A stretch of 64,000 bases of DNA. It comes from Neotamlana sargassicola. Its GTDB lineage: Bacteria; Bacteroidota; Bacteroidia; Flavobacteriales; Flavobacteriaceae. Position 1 is the first letter of the stretch; every line of letters begins with the position of its first letter. Below are positions 55,483 through 62,987 of this stretch, piece after piece. The stretch spans positions 62,001 to 126,000 of the forward strand of contig NZ_JAJAPX010000006.1 of assembly GCF_020523965.1 (NCBI RefSeq). The letters are read 5' to 3'. The notes under the pieces were generated by a model that had not been told where the DNA came from, did no database searches, and was given only the letters and a program-made list of their open reading frames with translations. The position numbers and the translations under genes were made by a program.

Positions 55483-56112
55483 ATGATACAAGAACTAAAA
55501 GATAATTACGGCCACCTTTTTGAAAACGATCTTTTAAACGAAATAAACCAAGTGGGCACTTTTAAAGAAGTTCCAGAAGGTTTTAAAATGATTTCTATTG
55601 GCGACTACGTAAAAGCCATGCCGCTATTAATTTCTGGAGCTATTAAAATTTTACGCGAAGATAACGATGGCGACGAACTCCTACTCTATTTCTTAGAAAA
55701 GGGTGACACCTGCGCCATGACACTTACCTGCTGCTTAGGGCAAACAAAAAGTGAAATTAAGGCTATTGCCGAAACCGATGCTAAACTTATAATGATTCCC
55801 ATTCAAAAAATGGAAGAGTGGTCGGCGAAATATAAAAGTTGGCGTAATTTTGTTTTCGAAAGTTATCATAATCGCCTAAATGAAATGCTTGAAACTATTG
55901 ATAGCATTGCATTTTTAAAAATGGACGAACGCTTACTTAAATACCTAAATGAAAAAGCCCGCGTTTCAGAAGATGGCACAATTAGAAACACCCACCAAGA
56001 AATAGCTTATGAATTACATACATCGAGAGTTGTAATTTCCAGGTTACTTAAAAAACTTGAAAACTTAGGCGAAATTAAACTGCATCGCAATTATATTACA
56101 CTTTTAAAATAA
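55483..56112 (+). CDS. Crp/Fnr-family regulator with Cys in the sensor domain
   Basis: The 209-residue protein has a cyclic-nucleotide-binding-like domain (1-130) and a winged helix (THQEIAYELHTSRVVISRLLKKLENLG). The cNMP phosphate-binding motif is absent. Three cysteines sit in the sensor core: Cys77, Cys83 and Cys84 (GDTCAMTLTCCLG). I infer thiol-based (persulfide or redox) sensing, given the sulfur genes that share its operator. The family assignment is firm; ligand and signal are not known. Confidence 0.88.
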   Translation: MIQELKDNYGHLFENDLLNEINQVGTFKEVPEGFKMISIGDYVKAMPLLISGAIKILREDNDGDELLLYFLEKGDTCAMTLTCCLGQTKSEIKAIAETDAKLIMIPIQKMEEWSAKYKSWRNFVFESYHNRLNEMLETIDSIAFLKMDERLLKYLNEKARVSEDGTIRNTHQEIAYELHTSRVVISRLLKKLENLGEIKLHRNYITLLK

Positions 56113-56158
56113 CCTGTTCCTTTAAACAGAATGTCGTTCTATTTTAAAATTAACAATT

Positions 56159-56235
56159 AACTTCCAACCTCTAACTTCCAACTTCTTACTTCCAACTTCT
56201 AACTTCAAACTTCCAACTTCCAACTTCTAACTTTC
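56159..56235. repeat. Heptad tandem repeat, 11 units
   Basis: Eleven near-copies of AACTTCC/AACTTCT (7 bases each) run without interruption between the crp-like and TauE-like genes. The plus strand lacks G, so it cannot form stable structure. It stops 8 bases before the second Crp operator. Such unit-length drift is typical of slipped-strand repeats. Confidence 0.8.
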
Positions 56236-56243
56236 CATACTTA

Positions 56244-56288
56244 TGTAACCAATGTTACTGCGCAGGCAAATCACCAAGTATACATTTG
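56244..56288 (+). promoter_or_regulatory. Crp operator 2 and promoter of the TauE-like gene
   Basis: TGTAAC-CAAT-GTTACT (56244-56259) has its centre 29.5 bases before TACATTTG (56281-56288), which matches TAnnTTTG exactly. The ATG at 56304 follows 15 bases later. Confidence 0.8.
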
Positions 56289-56303
56289 CTAAAAAAACAA
56301 AAC

Positions 56304-57113
56304 ATGGATGTTTTAAACCTATTTGGCTACGCAGGCGCATTTATAATTGGCATATCGCTCGGATTAATTGGTGGTGGTGGTTCCATTTTAGCGGTACCAG
56401 TTCTTGCTTATCTTTTTTCAATTAACGAAAAAATTGCCACAGCGTACTCATTATTTATTGTGGGTACAAGCGCATTACTTGGCGGTTTAAAACAACATTT
56501 TAAAGGCTATGTAGATTGGCGAACCGCTCTTATTTTTGGCATTCCTGCTATAATTGGAGTTTCTGTTGTTAGGCATTATGTAGTTCCTGCGTTACCCGAT
56601 GTTATATTTACTTTCGGTAATTATAACTTTACTCGTCGCATGGCTATGTTTGGTTTATTTGCTCTTTTAATGATTCCCGCAGCGTTCTCAATGTTAAAAA
56701 ATACAAAAACTAAAACCGTTACAGGAAAAGTAAAATACAATTACCCCTTAATTTTAATTGAAGGCTTATTGGTTGGTGGTATTACAGGTTTAATAGGTGC
56801 TGGAGGTGGTTTTTTAATTATACCAGCCTTAGTAATTTTAGCAAATTTAGAAATGAAGGTGGCCGTAGCAACATCATTAATAATAATTGCATTTAAATCG
56901 CTTATGGGCTTTTTCCTTGGCGACGCATTTACAATGGATATTAACTGGAATTTTTTGCTACTTTTTACCTTTTTGTCTTTTATTGGCATATTTTTAGGAA
57001 GCTTTTTAAGTAATTTCATTGATGGCAACAAACTAAAAAAAGGCTTTGGCTACTTTATTTTTGTCATGGCTTTCTTTATTTTTTACATGGAATTTTTAAC
57101 ACCTCGCATTTAA
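56304..57113 (+). CDS. TauE/SafE-family sulfur anion exporter
   Basis: I start at ATG 56304, as the frame upstream begins only with TTG inside the promoter. The 269-residue protein has about eight membrane helices with GLIGGGGSILAVPVLAYLF and the mirrored GLIGAGGGFLIIPALVIL motif, the two repeats of the TauE/SafE family. Such proteins export sulfite or organosulfur anions. In Staphylococcus a TauE gene is part of the cst sulfide operon. It lies behind a Crp operator. Confidence 0.9.
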   Translation: MDVLNLFGYAGAFIIGISLGLIGGGGSILAVPVLAYLFSINEKIATAYSLFIVGTSALLGGLKQHFKGYVDWRTALIFGIPAIIGVSVVRHYVVPALPDVIFTFGNYNFTRRMAMFGLFALLMIPAAFSMLKNTKTKTVTGKVKYNYPLILIEGLLVGGITGLIGAGGGFLIIPALVILANLEMKVAVATSLIIIAFKSLMGFFLGDAFTMDINWNFLLLFTFLSFIGIFLGSFLSNFIDGNKLKKGFGYFIFVMAFFIFYMEFLTPRI

Positions 57114-57123
57114 AAAACCAATA

Positions 57124-57168
57124 AGTAACCTTTGTTACCTTAAAAACAAAACACTATTCTTAATTTAG
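57124..57168 (+). promoter_or_regulatory. Crp operator 3 and promoter of the persulfide-dioxygenase/rhodanese gene
   Basis: AGTAAC-CTTT-GTTACC (57124-57139) has its centre 29.5 bases before TAATTTAG (57161-57168), 7 of 8 match to TAnnTTTG. The ATG follows 19 bases later. Confidence 0.75.
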
Positions 57169-57187
57169 CATCATAAAATTTATTACT

Positions 57188-58600
57188 ATGAAAATAGAAC
57201 AAATATACACGGGTTGTTTAGCGCAAGGCGCTTATTACATAGAAAGCAATGGCGAAGTTGCTATTATCGATCCGCTGCGTGAAGTACAACCTTATTTAGA
57301 TAGAGCAAAAGCAAATAACGCAACCATTAAATATATTTTTGAAACCCATTTTCATGCCGATTTTGTTAGCGGTCACGTTACACTATCTAAAGAAACAGGT
57401 GCCCCTATTATTTACGGGCCTTTAGCAGAACCAAGTTTCGAGGCTATTATAGCCACAGATAATCAAGCATTTAAATTAGGAAATATTACCATTACAGTAC
57501 TTCATACACCTGGGCATACTATGGAGAGTTCTGTTTATCTTCTTAAAGATGAAAACGGAAAAGACCACGCCATTTTTAGTGGAGACACACTTTTTTTAGG
57601 CGATGTTGGTCGTCCAGATTTAGCTCAAAAAACTGGAGAAATTACAGAAAAAGACTTAGCTGGATATTTATTTGATAGCCTTCGGAATAAAATTATGCCT
57701 TTAGGCGACGATGTTATTGTTTATCCTGCACATGGTGCTGGTTCTGCCTGCGGAAAAAACTTAAGTAAAAACACGGTTGACACGCTTGGAAACCAGAAAA
57801 AAACAAATTACGCCCTTCGGGAAGATATGTCGAAAGACGAATTTATAAAAGAAGTTACCGATGGTTTGTTACCGCCGCCTCAATATTTCCCATTAAACGT
57901 AAAAATGAATAAAGAAGGCTACGACGATTTTAACGATGTACTAAAACGAAGTGCCCAAGCTCTATCTCCAAATGCTTTTGAAGCCGCAGCTAACGAAACC
58001 GATGCCGTTGTTTTAGATGTTCGTCATCAAAATGATTTTGTTCTGGGACATATTCCACGTTCCATTTTTATAGGTTTAGACGGCGGATTTGCTCCTTGGG
58101 TAGGCGCGTTAATTGCCGATGTAAAACAACATATTTTATTGGTAACTCCCGAAGGACGCGAAGAAGAAACCATTACACGTTTATCGCGTGTTGGGTTCGA
58201 TCAAGTTATAGGATTTCTTGACGGCGGATTTGAAAATTGGAAAAATGCTTCAAAAGATTACGATACCATTAGTTCTGTTGATGCTTCTATTCTAAAAAAA
58301 GCCATAAATAGCGATGAAGACATTTCTATTTTTGATGTTAGAAAAGATGGCGAATACAAATCGGAACATGTTATTGACGCTACACACACACCATTAGATT
58401 ATTTAAACAATTATCTATCAGCATTTCCAGAAAACAAAACGTTTTACCTGCATTGCGCCGGTGGTTACCGAAGTGTTATCGCTGCTTCTATTTTAAAAAG
58501 TAGAGGTATTCATAATTTAATCGATGTAAAAGGAGGCTTTAAAGCCATTAAAGAAGCAGAAATAAAAGTAACCGATTATGTTTGCCCTACAACTTTATAA
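57188..58600 (+). CDS. Persulfide dioxygenase-like MBL fused to two rhodanese domains (CstB-like)
   Basis: The 470-residue protein has an N-terminal metallo-beta-lactamase domain with THFHADFVSGH (His54, His56, Asp58), HTPGH (His110), SGDTLF (Asp133) and VYPAHGAG, as in ETHE1-type persulfide dioxygenases. Two rhodanese domains follow. The first is a pseudo-domain, with Thr in the loop LLVTPEGRE where the active-site Cys should be; the second keeps HCAGGYRS with Cys423. This domain order is that of CstB, which converts persulfides to thiosulfate. A secreted rhodanese follows in the same operon. Confidence 0.92.
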   Translation: MKIEQIYTGCLAQGAYYIESNGEVAIIDPLREVQPYLDRAKANNATIKYIFETHFHADFVSGHVTLSKETGAPIIYGPLAEPSFEAIIATDNQAFKLGNITITVLHTPGHTMESSVYLLKDENGKDHAIFSGDTLFLGDVGRPDLAQKTGEITEKDLAGYLFDSLRNKIMPLGDDVIVYPAHGAGSACGKNLSKNTVDTLGNQKKTNYALREDMSKDEFIKEVTDGLLPPPQYFPLNVKMNKEGYDDFNDVLKRSAQALSPNAFEAAANETDAVVLDVRHQNDFVLGHIPRSIFIGLDGGFAPWVGALIADVKQHILLVTPEGREEETITRLSRVGFDQVIGFLDGGFENWKNASKDYDTISSVDASILKKAINSDEDISIFDVRKDGEYKSEHVIDATHTPLDYLNNYLSAFPENKTFYLHCAGGYRSVIAASILKSRGIHNLIDVKGGFKAIKEAEIKVTDYVCPTTL

Positions 58601-58609
58601 TTAATTAAA

Positions 58610-58975
58610 ATGAAATATATTTTATTCACCATGTCTATTCTATCTTTTTTATTTGGTGCTGCACAACAACCTAAAACAGTTAAGGTTCTAGAAAAAGCAG
58701 TTTTTAGTGATTCAATTAGTACCAAAACAGTACAATTAGTTGATGTTAGAACGGCCACCGAGTTTAACGCAGGCCATATAAAAAACGCTAAAAATATTGA
58801 TGTTTTAAAACCCTCAAGCTTTGTTGAGCGCTTTTCTACACTTAATAAAAATGAACCGGTATACTTGTATTGCCGATCTGGAAAACGAAGCAATAGAGCT
58901 GCTAAAAAATTAGACAGCCTCGGGTTTAAAGAAATTTACGATTTAAAAGGCGGTTACTTAAATTGGATAAAATAA
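58610..58975 (+). CDS. Secreted single-domain rhodanese
   Basis: A signal peptide (first 18 residues, ending FGAAQ) is followed by one rhodanese domain: QLVDVRTATEFNAGHI and the active-site loop LYCRSGKRSN with the catalytic Cys. Length 121. It transfers sulfane sulfur in the periplasm. The gene starts 9 bases after the MBL-rhodanese gene and ends before a terminator, so the two are one transcript under Crp operator 3. Confidence 0.92.
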   Translation: MKYILFTMSILSFLFGAAQQPKTVKVLEKAVFSDSISTKTVQLVDVRTATEFNAGHIKNAKNIDVLKPSSFVERFSTLNKNEPVYLYCRSGKRSNRAAKKLDSLGFKEIYDLKGGYLNWIK

Positions 58976-59014
58976 ACGGGCAATTACCAATAAAAAACCT
59001 AAAATAAAACTAAC

Positions 59015-59056
59015 AAAACAGCTAAAAATCATCAATTATTTTGGCTGTTTTTTTAT
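59015..59056 (+). terminator. Terminator after the rhodanese gene
   Basis: AAAACAGCTAAAA (59015-59027) pairs with TTTTGGCTGTTTT (59039-59051, one T-G) and runs into five T. It separates the sulfur-oxidation operon from cydA. Confidence 0.8.
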
Positions 59057-59076
59057 GCCTAAAAATCCACAATCCG

Positions 59077-59084
59077 TATCTTTG
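59077..59084 (+). promoter_or_regulatory. -7 box for cydAB
   Basis: TATCTTTG matches TAnnTTTG exactly, 25 bases before the cydA ATG. No GTAAC-N4-GTTAC palindrome lies at the position seen in the other four promoters. Confidence 0.6.
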
Positions 59085-59109
59085 TAAAACACCAAAAAAC
59101 ACATAAAAA

Positions 59110-60411
59110 ATGGACAATTTAGATGCAGCACGATTGCAAATGGCTTTTACATTAATTTTCCATATTATTTTTGCTTGCGTTGGTATGGTAATGCCTTTTT
59201 TTATGATTGTTGCTCACAAAAAATGGTTAAACACTAAAAATCCTATTTACTTAACTCTCACCAAGTCGTGGCAACGAGGTGTTGCAATATTTTTTGTTAC
59301 TGGTGCTGTTTCTGGAACTGCTTTATCGTTTGAATTAGGGTTACTTTGGCCTGAGTTTATGAAACATGCAGGCCCTATAATTGGAATGCCCTTTTCCTTA
59401 GAAGGCGCCGCCTTTTTTATTGAAGCTATCGCGCTTGGTTTTTATCTTTACGGCTGGAATAAATTACCCGAAAAATTCCATTGGTTTACTGGCGTAATTA
59501 TTGGTATTTCTGGAGTTGCTTCTGGTATTTTAGTGGTTGCAGCTAACGGTTGGATGAATGCGCCTTCTGGTTTTGATTACATCGATGGAAAATTTACAAA
59601 CATCGACCCAGTAAAAGCCTTTTTAAACGACGCTTGGTTTACGCAAGCTTTACACATGGCGCTTGCTGCTTTTACAGCCGTTGGTTTTGCTGTAGCCGGG
59701 ATTCATGCGTATCAAATTTATAAAAAAAAACAAATCGAGTTACATAAAAAAGCTTTTAAAATTGCCATTACTTTTGCTGCAGTTGCCGCTATTTTACAAC
59801 CTATAAGTGGCGATTTATCGGCTAAAGATATTGCAGAAAGACAACCTGTAAAACTGGCTGCAATGGAAGCCCATTTCGAAACAGAAAAAGGTGCGCCTTT
59901 ATTTCTTGGCGGTATTGTAGATGAAGAAAACCAGGAGGTATCTTATAAAATTGAAATTCCTAAAGCTTTATCTTTTTTAGCCTTTGGAGATTTTGATGCC
60001 GAAGTAAAAGGATTAAACGAATTCCCCAAAGAAGACCATCCAAATGTTGCCATTGTACACTATGCTTTTCAAGTTATGGTTGGTATTGGTACCTTGCTCA
60101 TGTTTGCAGGAATCTTGTTTTTTGTAAGTTTAAAAAAGAAAAAATGGTGGGAGTTAAATAAATTTTGGTTGGCATTTACAATATTAGCTCCCTTAGGCTT
60201 TATAGCCTTAGAAGCTGGTTGGATAGTTACCGAAGTTGGCAGACAACCTTGGATTATTCACAACATAATGCGAACTAAAGATGCGGTAACACCAATGCCC
60301 GGAATGATTTTTAGTTTTTACACTTACGTCGTTCTTTACACAATACTTACCGTTGCCGTGACCTGGTTAATGCGTCGCCAAATTCAATTTTTAAACGCTT
60401 CAAAAATATAA
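59110..60411 (+). CDS. cydA: Cytochrome bd oxidase subunit I
   Basis: CydA carries the quinol site and three hemes of cytochrome bd, a respiratory oxidase that resists sulfide and cyanide. The 433-residue protein has the N-terminal ARLQMAFTLIFHIIFA with the heme b595-type His18, a mid His (ALHMALAAF, TAVGFAVAGIHAYQ), a Q-loop of the short form (GDLSAKDIAERQPVKLAAMEAHFETEKGAPLF), and GRQPWIIH at the C-terminal side. It lies 3 bases ahead of cydB. Confidence 0.95.
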   Translation: MDNLDAARLQMAFTLIFHIIFACVGMVMPFFMIVAHKKWLNTKNPIYLTLTKSWQRGVAIFFVTGAVSGTALSFELGLLWPEFMKHAGPIIGMPFSLEGAAFFIEAIALGFYLYGWNKLPEKFHWFTGVIIGISGVASGILVVAANGWMNAPSGFDYIDGKFTNIDPVKAFLNDAWFTQALHMALAAFTAVGFAVAGIHAYQIYKKKQIELHKKAFKIAITFAAVAAILQPISGDLSAKDIAERQPVKLAAMEAHFETEKGAPLFLGGIVDEENQEVSYKIEIPKALSFLAFGDFDAEVKGLNEFPKEDHPNVAIVHYAFQVMVGIGTLLMFAGILFFVSLKKKKWWELNKFWLAFTILAPLGFIALEAGWIVTEVGRQPWIIHNIMRTKDAVTPMPGMIFSFYTYVVLYTILTVAVTWLMRRQIQFLNASKI

Positions 60412-60413
60412 TT

Positions 60414-61433
60414 ATGCTTTACGTTGTATTGTTTTTTCTGTTATTCTCCTTATTACTTTATGTTATTTTGGCTGGAGCCGATTTTGGAGCAGGTATTGTA
60501 GAGCTATTTTCTTCAAAGGAAAGTAGAATTATTACCAAAGGAACCGTGTATCGAGTTATGGGGCCTATTTGGGAAGCAAATCATATCTGGATTATCATTG
60601 TAATTGTAATTTTATGGATTGCTTTTCCCGATTTTTACAACGTCCTTACCGTATATTTACACATTCCACTAACTTTAGTTTTAATGGGAATTACACTTCG
60701 CGGTGTTGCTTTTGTTTTTAGACATTATGATGCTTACAAAGGCAGACTCCATAAACTATACGATTGGATGTTTAGAATTTCTAGTTTAGTTACACCGGTA
60801 TTTATAGGTTTAACTTTTGGAGCCATGGTTTCAGGAAAACTAATTATTACAAACAATTATGCTGCTTATAGCTTTTACGAAGTTTTTATTGCACCTTGGT
60901 TTAATATCTTTTCATTATTAGTTGGTTTCTTTTTTATGGCTTTATGTGCGTTTTTATCGGCTATTTTATTAATTGGCGAAGCTAAAAAAGAAGATATCAA
61001 TATTTACTTAAAAAAATCTATCGTTGCCACTGTTTTGGTTATTTTATCTGGATTTTTCACATTAACTTACGGCTATTTAAACGACATTATTTTTGTAACC
61101 GATTTTATTGAAAATCGCTATTCTAACTATTTAATCTTATTATCTGCGATTTTAATTTACCCGCTATTGCGAAGCATTAAAAAAGGACATAAAGTTACCA
61201 GTCGTGGTTTAGCCGGTGCGCAAGTTATATTAATTTTAACGGCTGCGTTAATTGCCCATTTTCCGCATTTAATACTTACTTCTACTTCAGAAATCGGATT
61301 ATTAGACAATGTAGCTTCAGAAAAGGTAATTAACAGCCTAGGCATCGCGTTAATTATCGGTGGTTCATTAATTCTACCAGGCTTATTTCATTTATTTAAA
61401 TCCTTTAAAATTATTAAGGTTTTAGATCTTTAG
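60414..61433 (+). CDS. cydB: Cytochrome bd oxidase subunit II
   Basis: The 339-residue protein has about eight to nine membrane helices. The N-terminal ADFGAGIVELF and the GPIWEANHIWIIIVIVILW block are typical of CydB, which supports assembly of the bd oxidase. It is co-transcribed with cydA. No cydC/D or cydX is seen in the window. Confidence 0.95.
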   Translation: MLYVVLFFLLFSLLLYVILAGADFGAGIVELFSSKESRIITKGTVYRVMGPIWEANHIWIIIVIVILWIAFPDFYNVLTVYLHIPLTLVLMGITLRGVAFVFRHYDAYKGRLHKLYDWMFRISSLVTPVFIGLTFGAMVSGKLIITNNYAAYSFYEVFIAPWFNIFSLLVGFFFMALCAFLSAILLIGEAKKEDINIYLKKSIVATVLVILSGFFTLTYGYLNDIIFVTDFIENRYSNYLILLSAILIYPLLRSIKKGHKVTSRGLAGAQVILILTAALIAHFPHLILTSTSEIGLLDNVASEKVINSLGIALIIGGSLILPGLFHLFKSFKIIKVLDL

Positions 61434-61443
61434 TTAAATCTCA

Positions 61444-61488
61444 TGTAACAATTGTTACCAACAACTCACGGCAAATTATATTAATTTG
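61444..61488 (+). promoter_or_regulatory. Crp operator 4 and promoter of the YeeE/YedE pair
   Basis: TGTAAC-AATT-GTTACC (61444-61459) has its centre 29.5 bases before TTAATTTG (61481-61488), 7 of 8 match to TAnnTTTG. The ATG follows 19 bases later. Confidence 0.75.
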
Positions 61489-61507
61489 CAGCATAATTTT
61501 ATATCCT

Positions 61508-62065
61508 ATGAATTTTATCCTTCAACCCTGGCCATGGTATGTTTCTGGCCCATTAATAGCCTTGGGCATGTTTTTACTTTTACTTGCCGGAAAAACCTTT
61601 GGTATGTCTAGTAATTTAAGAACAATGTGTTCTATTTTAGGCGCAGGTAAAAAAGTGAAATTCTTTGCGTTCGACTGGAAAGCCCAAAAATGGAATTTAA
61701 CTGTTGTTTTAGGCACTATAATTGGCGGATTTATTGCTGCCAACTTACTTTCAAATAATTTAAGTGTAGCTATTTCAGCAGAAACTATTTCAGATTTAAA
61801 CGCTTTAGGCTTCAATAGTGCAGGAAAAGCTTATTTACCCACCGAGTTATTCGATGTATCGCAATTAAGCAACTTAAAAACCATAATTATTTTAGCCATT
61901 GGTGGTATTTTAATTGGTTTTGGAACACGTTATGCAGGCGGTTGTACTTCTGGTCATGCCATTACCGGATTAAGCAACTTACAATTACCTTCTCTCATTG
62001 CTGTAATTGGTTTTTTTGTTGGTGGTTTATTAATGATTCATATTATATTTCCTTTAATTTTTTAA
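61508..62065 (+). CDS. YeeE/YedE-family thiosulfate/sulfur importer, part one
   Basis: The 185-residue protein has about four to five membrane helices. The FGTRYAGGCTSGHAITG block includes the Cys conserved in the YeeE/YedE family, through which sulfur species pass as bound sulfane sulfur or thiosulfate. In Bacteroidota the two halves of a full-length YeeE are often separate genes; the second half follows in the next reading frame, 2 bases after the stop. Likely imports thiosulfate or related compounds. Confidence 0.88.
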   Translation: MNFILQPWPWYVSGPLIALGMFLLLLAGKTFGMSSNLRTMCSILGAGKKVKFFAFDWKAQKWNLTVVLGTIIGGFIAANLLSNNLSVAISAETISDLNALGFNSAGKAYLPTELFDVSQLSNLKTIIILAIGGILIGFGTRYAGGCTSGHAITGLSNLQLPSLIAVIGFFVGGLLMIHIIFPLIF

Positions 62066-62067
62066 AC

Positions 62068-62484
62068 ATGAAAAAGTATTTAACATATTTATCCATTGGT
62101 ATTTTAATAGGAATCACTCTGTTTAAGTCGGAAGCTGCCTCATGGTTTCGTATTTATGAAATGTTTAAATTTCAATCGTTTCATATGTATGGCATCATTG
62201 GTTCTGCATTATTTTTAGGTATTATTTTTATTCAAATTATAAAACGAAAAAATTTAAAATCGTTTTATAAAGAAGCTATCATAATTCCTGCCAAAGAAAA
62301 AGGCTTTTATCGGTATTTTATTGGTGGCAGCATTTTTGGCTTAGGTTGGGCGCTTGCTGGGGCTTGCCCGGGCCCAATGTATGTGCTCTTGGGCGCCGGA
62401 TTTTTTAATATTTTAGTGGTAACGGCATTCGCACTTTTAGGAACTTATTTGTACGGTGTTTTTAAAAACAAATTACCTCATTAG
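62068..62484 (+). CDS. YeeE/YedE-family half, part two
   Basis: I start at ATG 62068 (MKKYLTYLSIGILIG); the open frame upstream to 61942 overlaps part one and gives no sensible protein. The 138-residue protein has three to four membrane helices and the ALAGACPGPMYVLLG block with the second conserved Cys. It pairs with part one to make a full transporter. Ends of the sulfur cluster. Confidence 0.87.
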   Translation: MKKYLTYLSIGILIGITLFKSEAASWFRIYEMFKFQSFHMYGIIGSALFLGIIFIQIIKRKNLKSFYKEAIIIPAKEKGFYRYFIGGSIFGLGWALAGACPGPMYVLLGAGFFNILVVTAFALLGTYLYGVFKNKLPH

Positions 62485-62624
62485 TTTAAATTTACAACTT
62501 GTAGTTGTTAGTTGTTTAATAAAAATGAAGTATTTCTTTTAATTTCAATAAACCATTAAAATAAAAGTCAATCAGTCTTTTGTTTACTATTTAAATTCAA
62601 TAGAAAATAAATAGTTCATAAATA

Positions 62625-62659
62625 AAAAAAGCCAGAAACAAATGTTTCTGGCTTTTTTG
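62625..62659 (-). terminator. Terminator after the tRNA genes
   Basis: AAAAAAGCCAGAAACA (62625-62640) pairs perfectly with TGTTTCTGGCTTTTTT (62644-62659). On the minus strand it directly follows the tRNA-Pro 3' end and runs into T. Confidence 0.9.
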
Positions 62660-62734
62660 TCGGGGTGGCAGGATTCGAACCTGCGACCTCCGCGTCCCAA
62701 ACGCGGCGCGATAACCGGGCTACGCTACACCCCG
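62660..62734 (-). tRNA. tRNA-Pro (TGG)
   Basis: The minus-strand cloverleaf has the 7-bp acceptor CGGGGTG/CACCCCG plus discriminator A, the anticodon loop TTTGGGA with anticodon TGG (62699-62697), and the TTCGAAT T-loop. CCA is not encoded. Confidence 0.95.
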
Positions 62735-62811
62735 TACTTGAGTATTTAAAAAATATCTAACAGACATTTTTAGCGAAAAACAAGCCGGCGCTTGGCTTTT
62801 CTAAACTCTAG

Positions 62812-62895
62812 CGGAGAGACCGGGACTCGAACCCGGGCAACACTTACGCGTTGACAGATTAGCAATCTGCTCCATTACCACTCTGGCACCTCTCC
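62812..62895 (-). tRNA. tRNA-Ser (GCT)
   Basis: The 84-nt minus-strand tRNA has the acceptor GGAGAGG paired with TCTCTCC, loop TTGCTAA with anticodon GCT, and a long variable arm as in class II tRNAs. CCA is not encoded. Probably co-transcribed with tRNA-Pro. Confidence 0.94.
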
Positions 62896-62987
62896 TATTC
62901 TTTTAAGAACTTCGCAATAAATTTGCGGTTGCAAATGTAACTTTTACTTAACAGTTGCGCAACTATTTTTATTTATTTTTTTAAAAA

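Noticed and set aside
56159-56235. CRISPR array
   Set aside because: Units are 7 bases and contiguous, with no spacers and no cas genes nearby.
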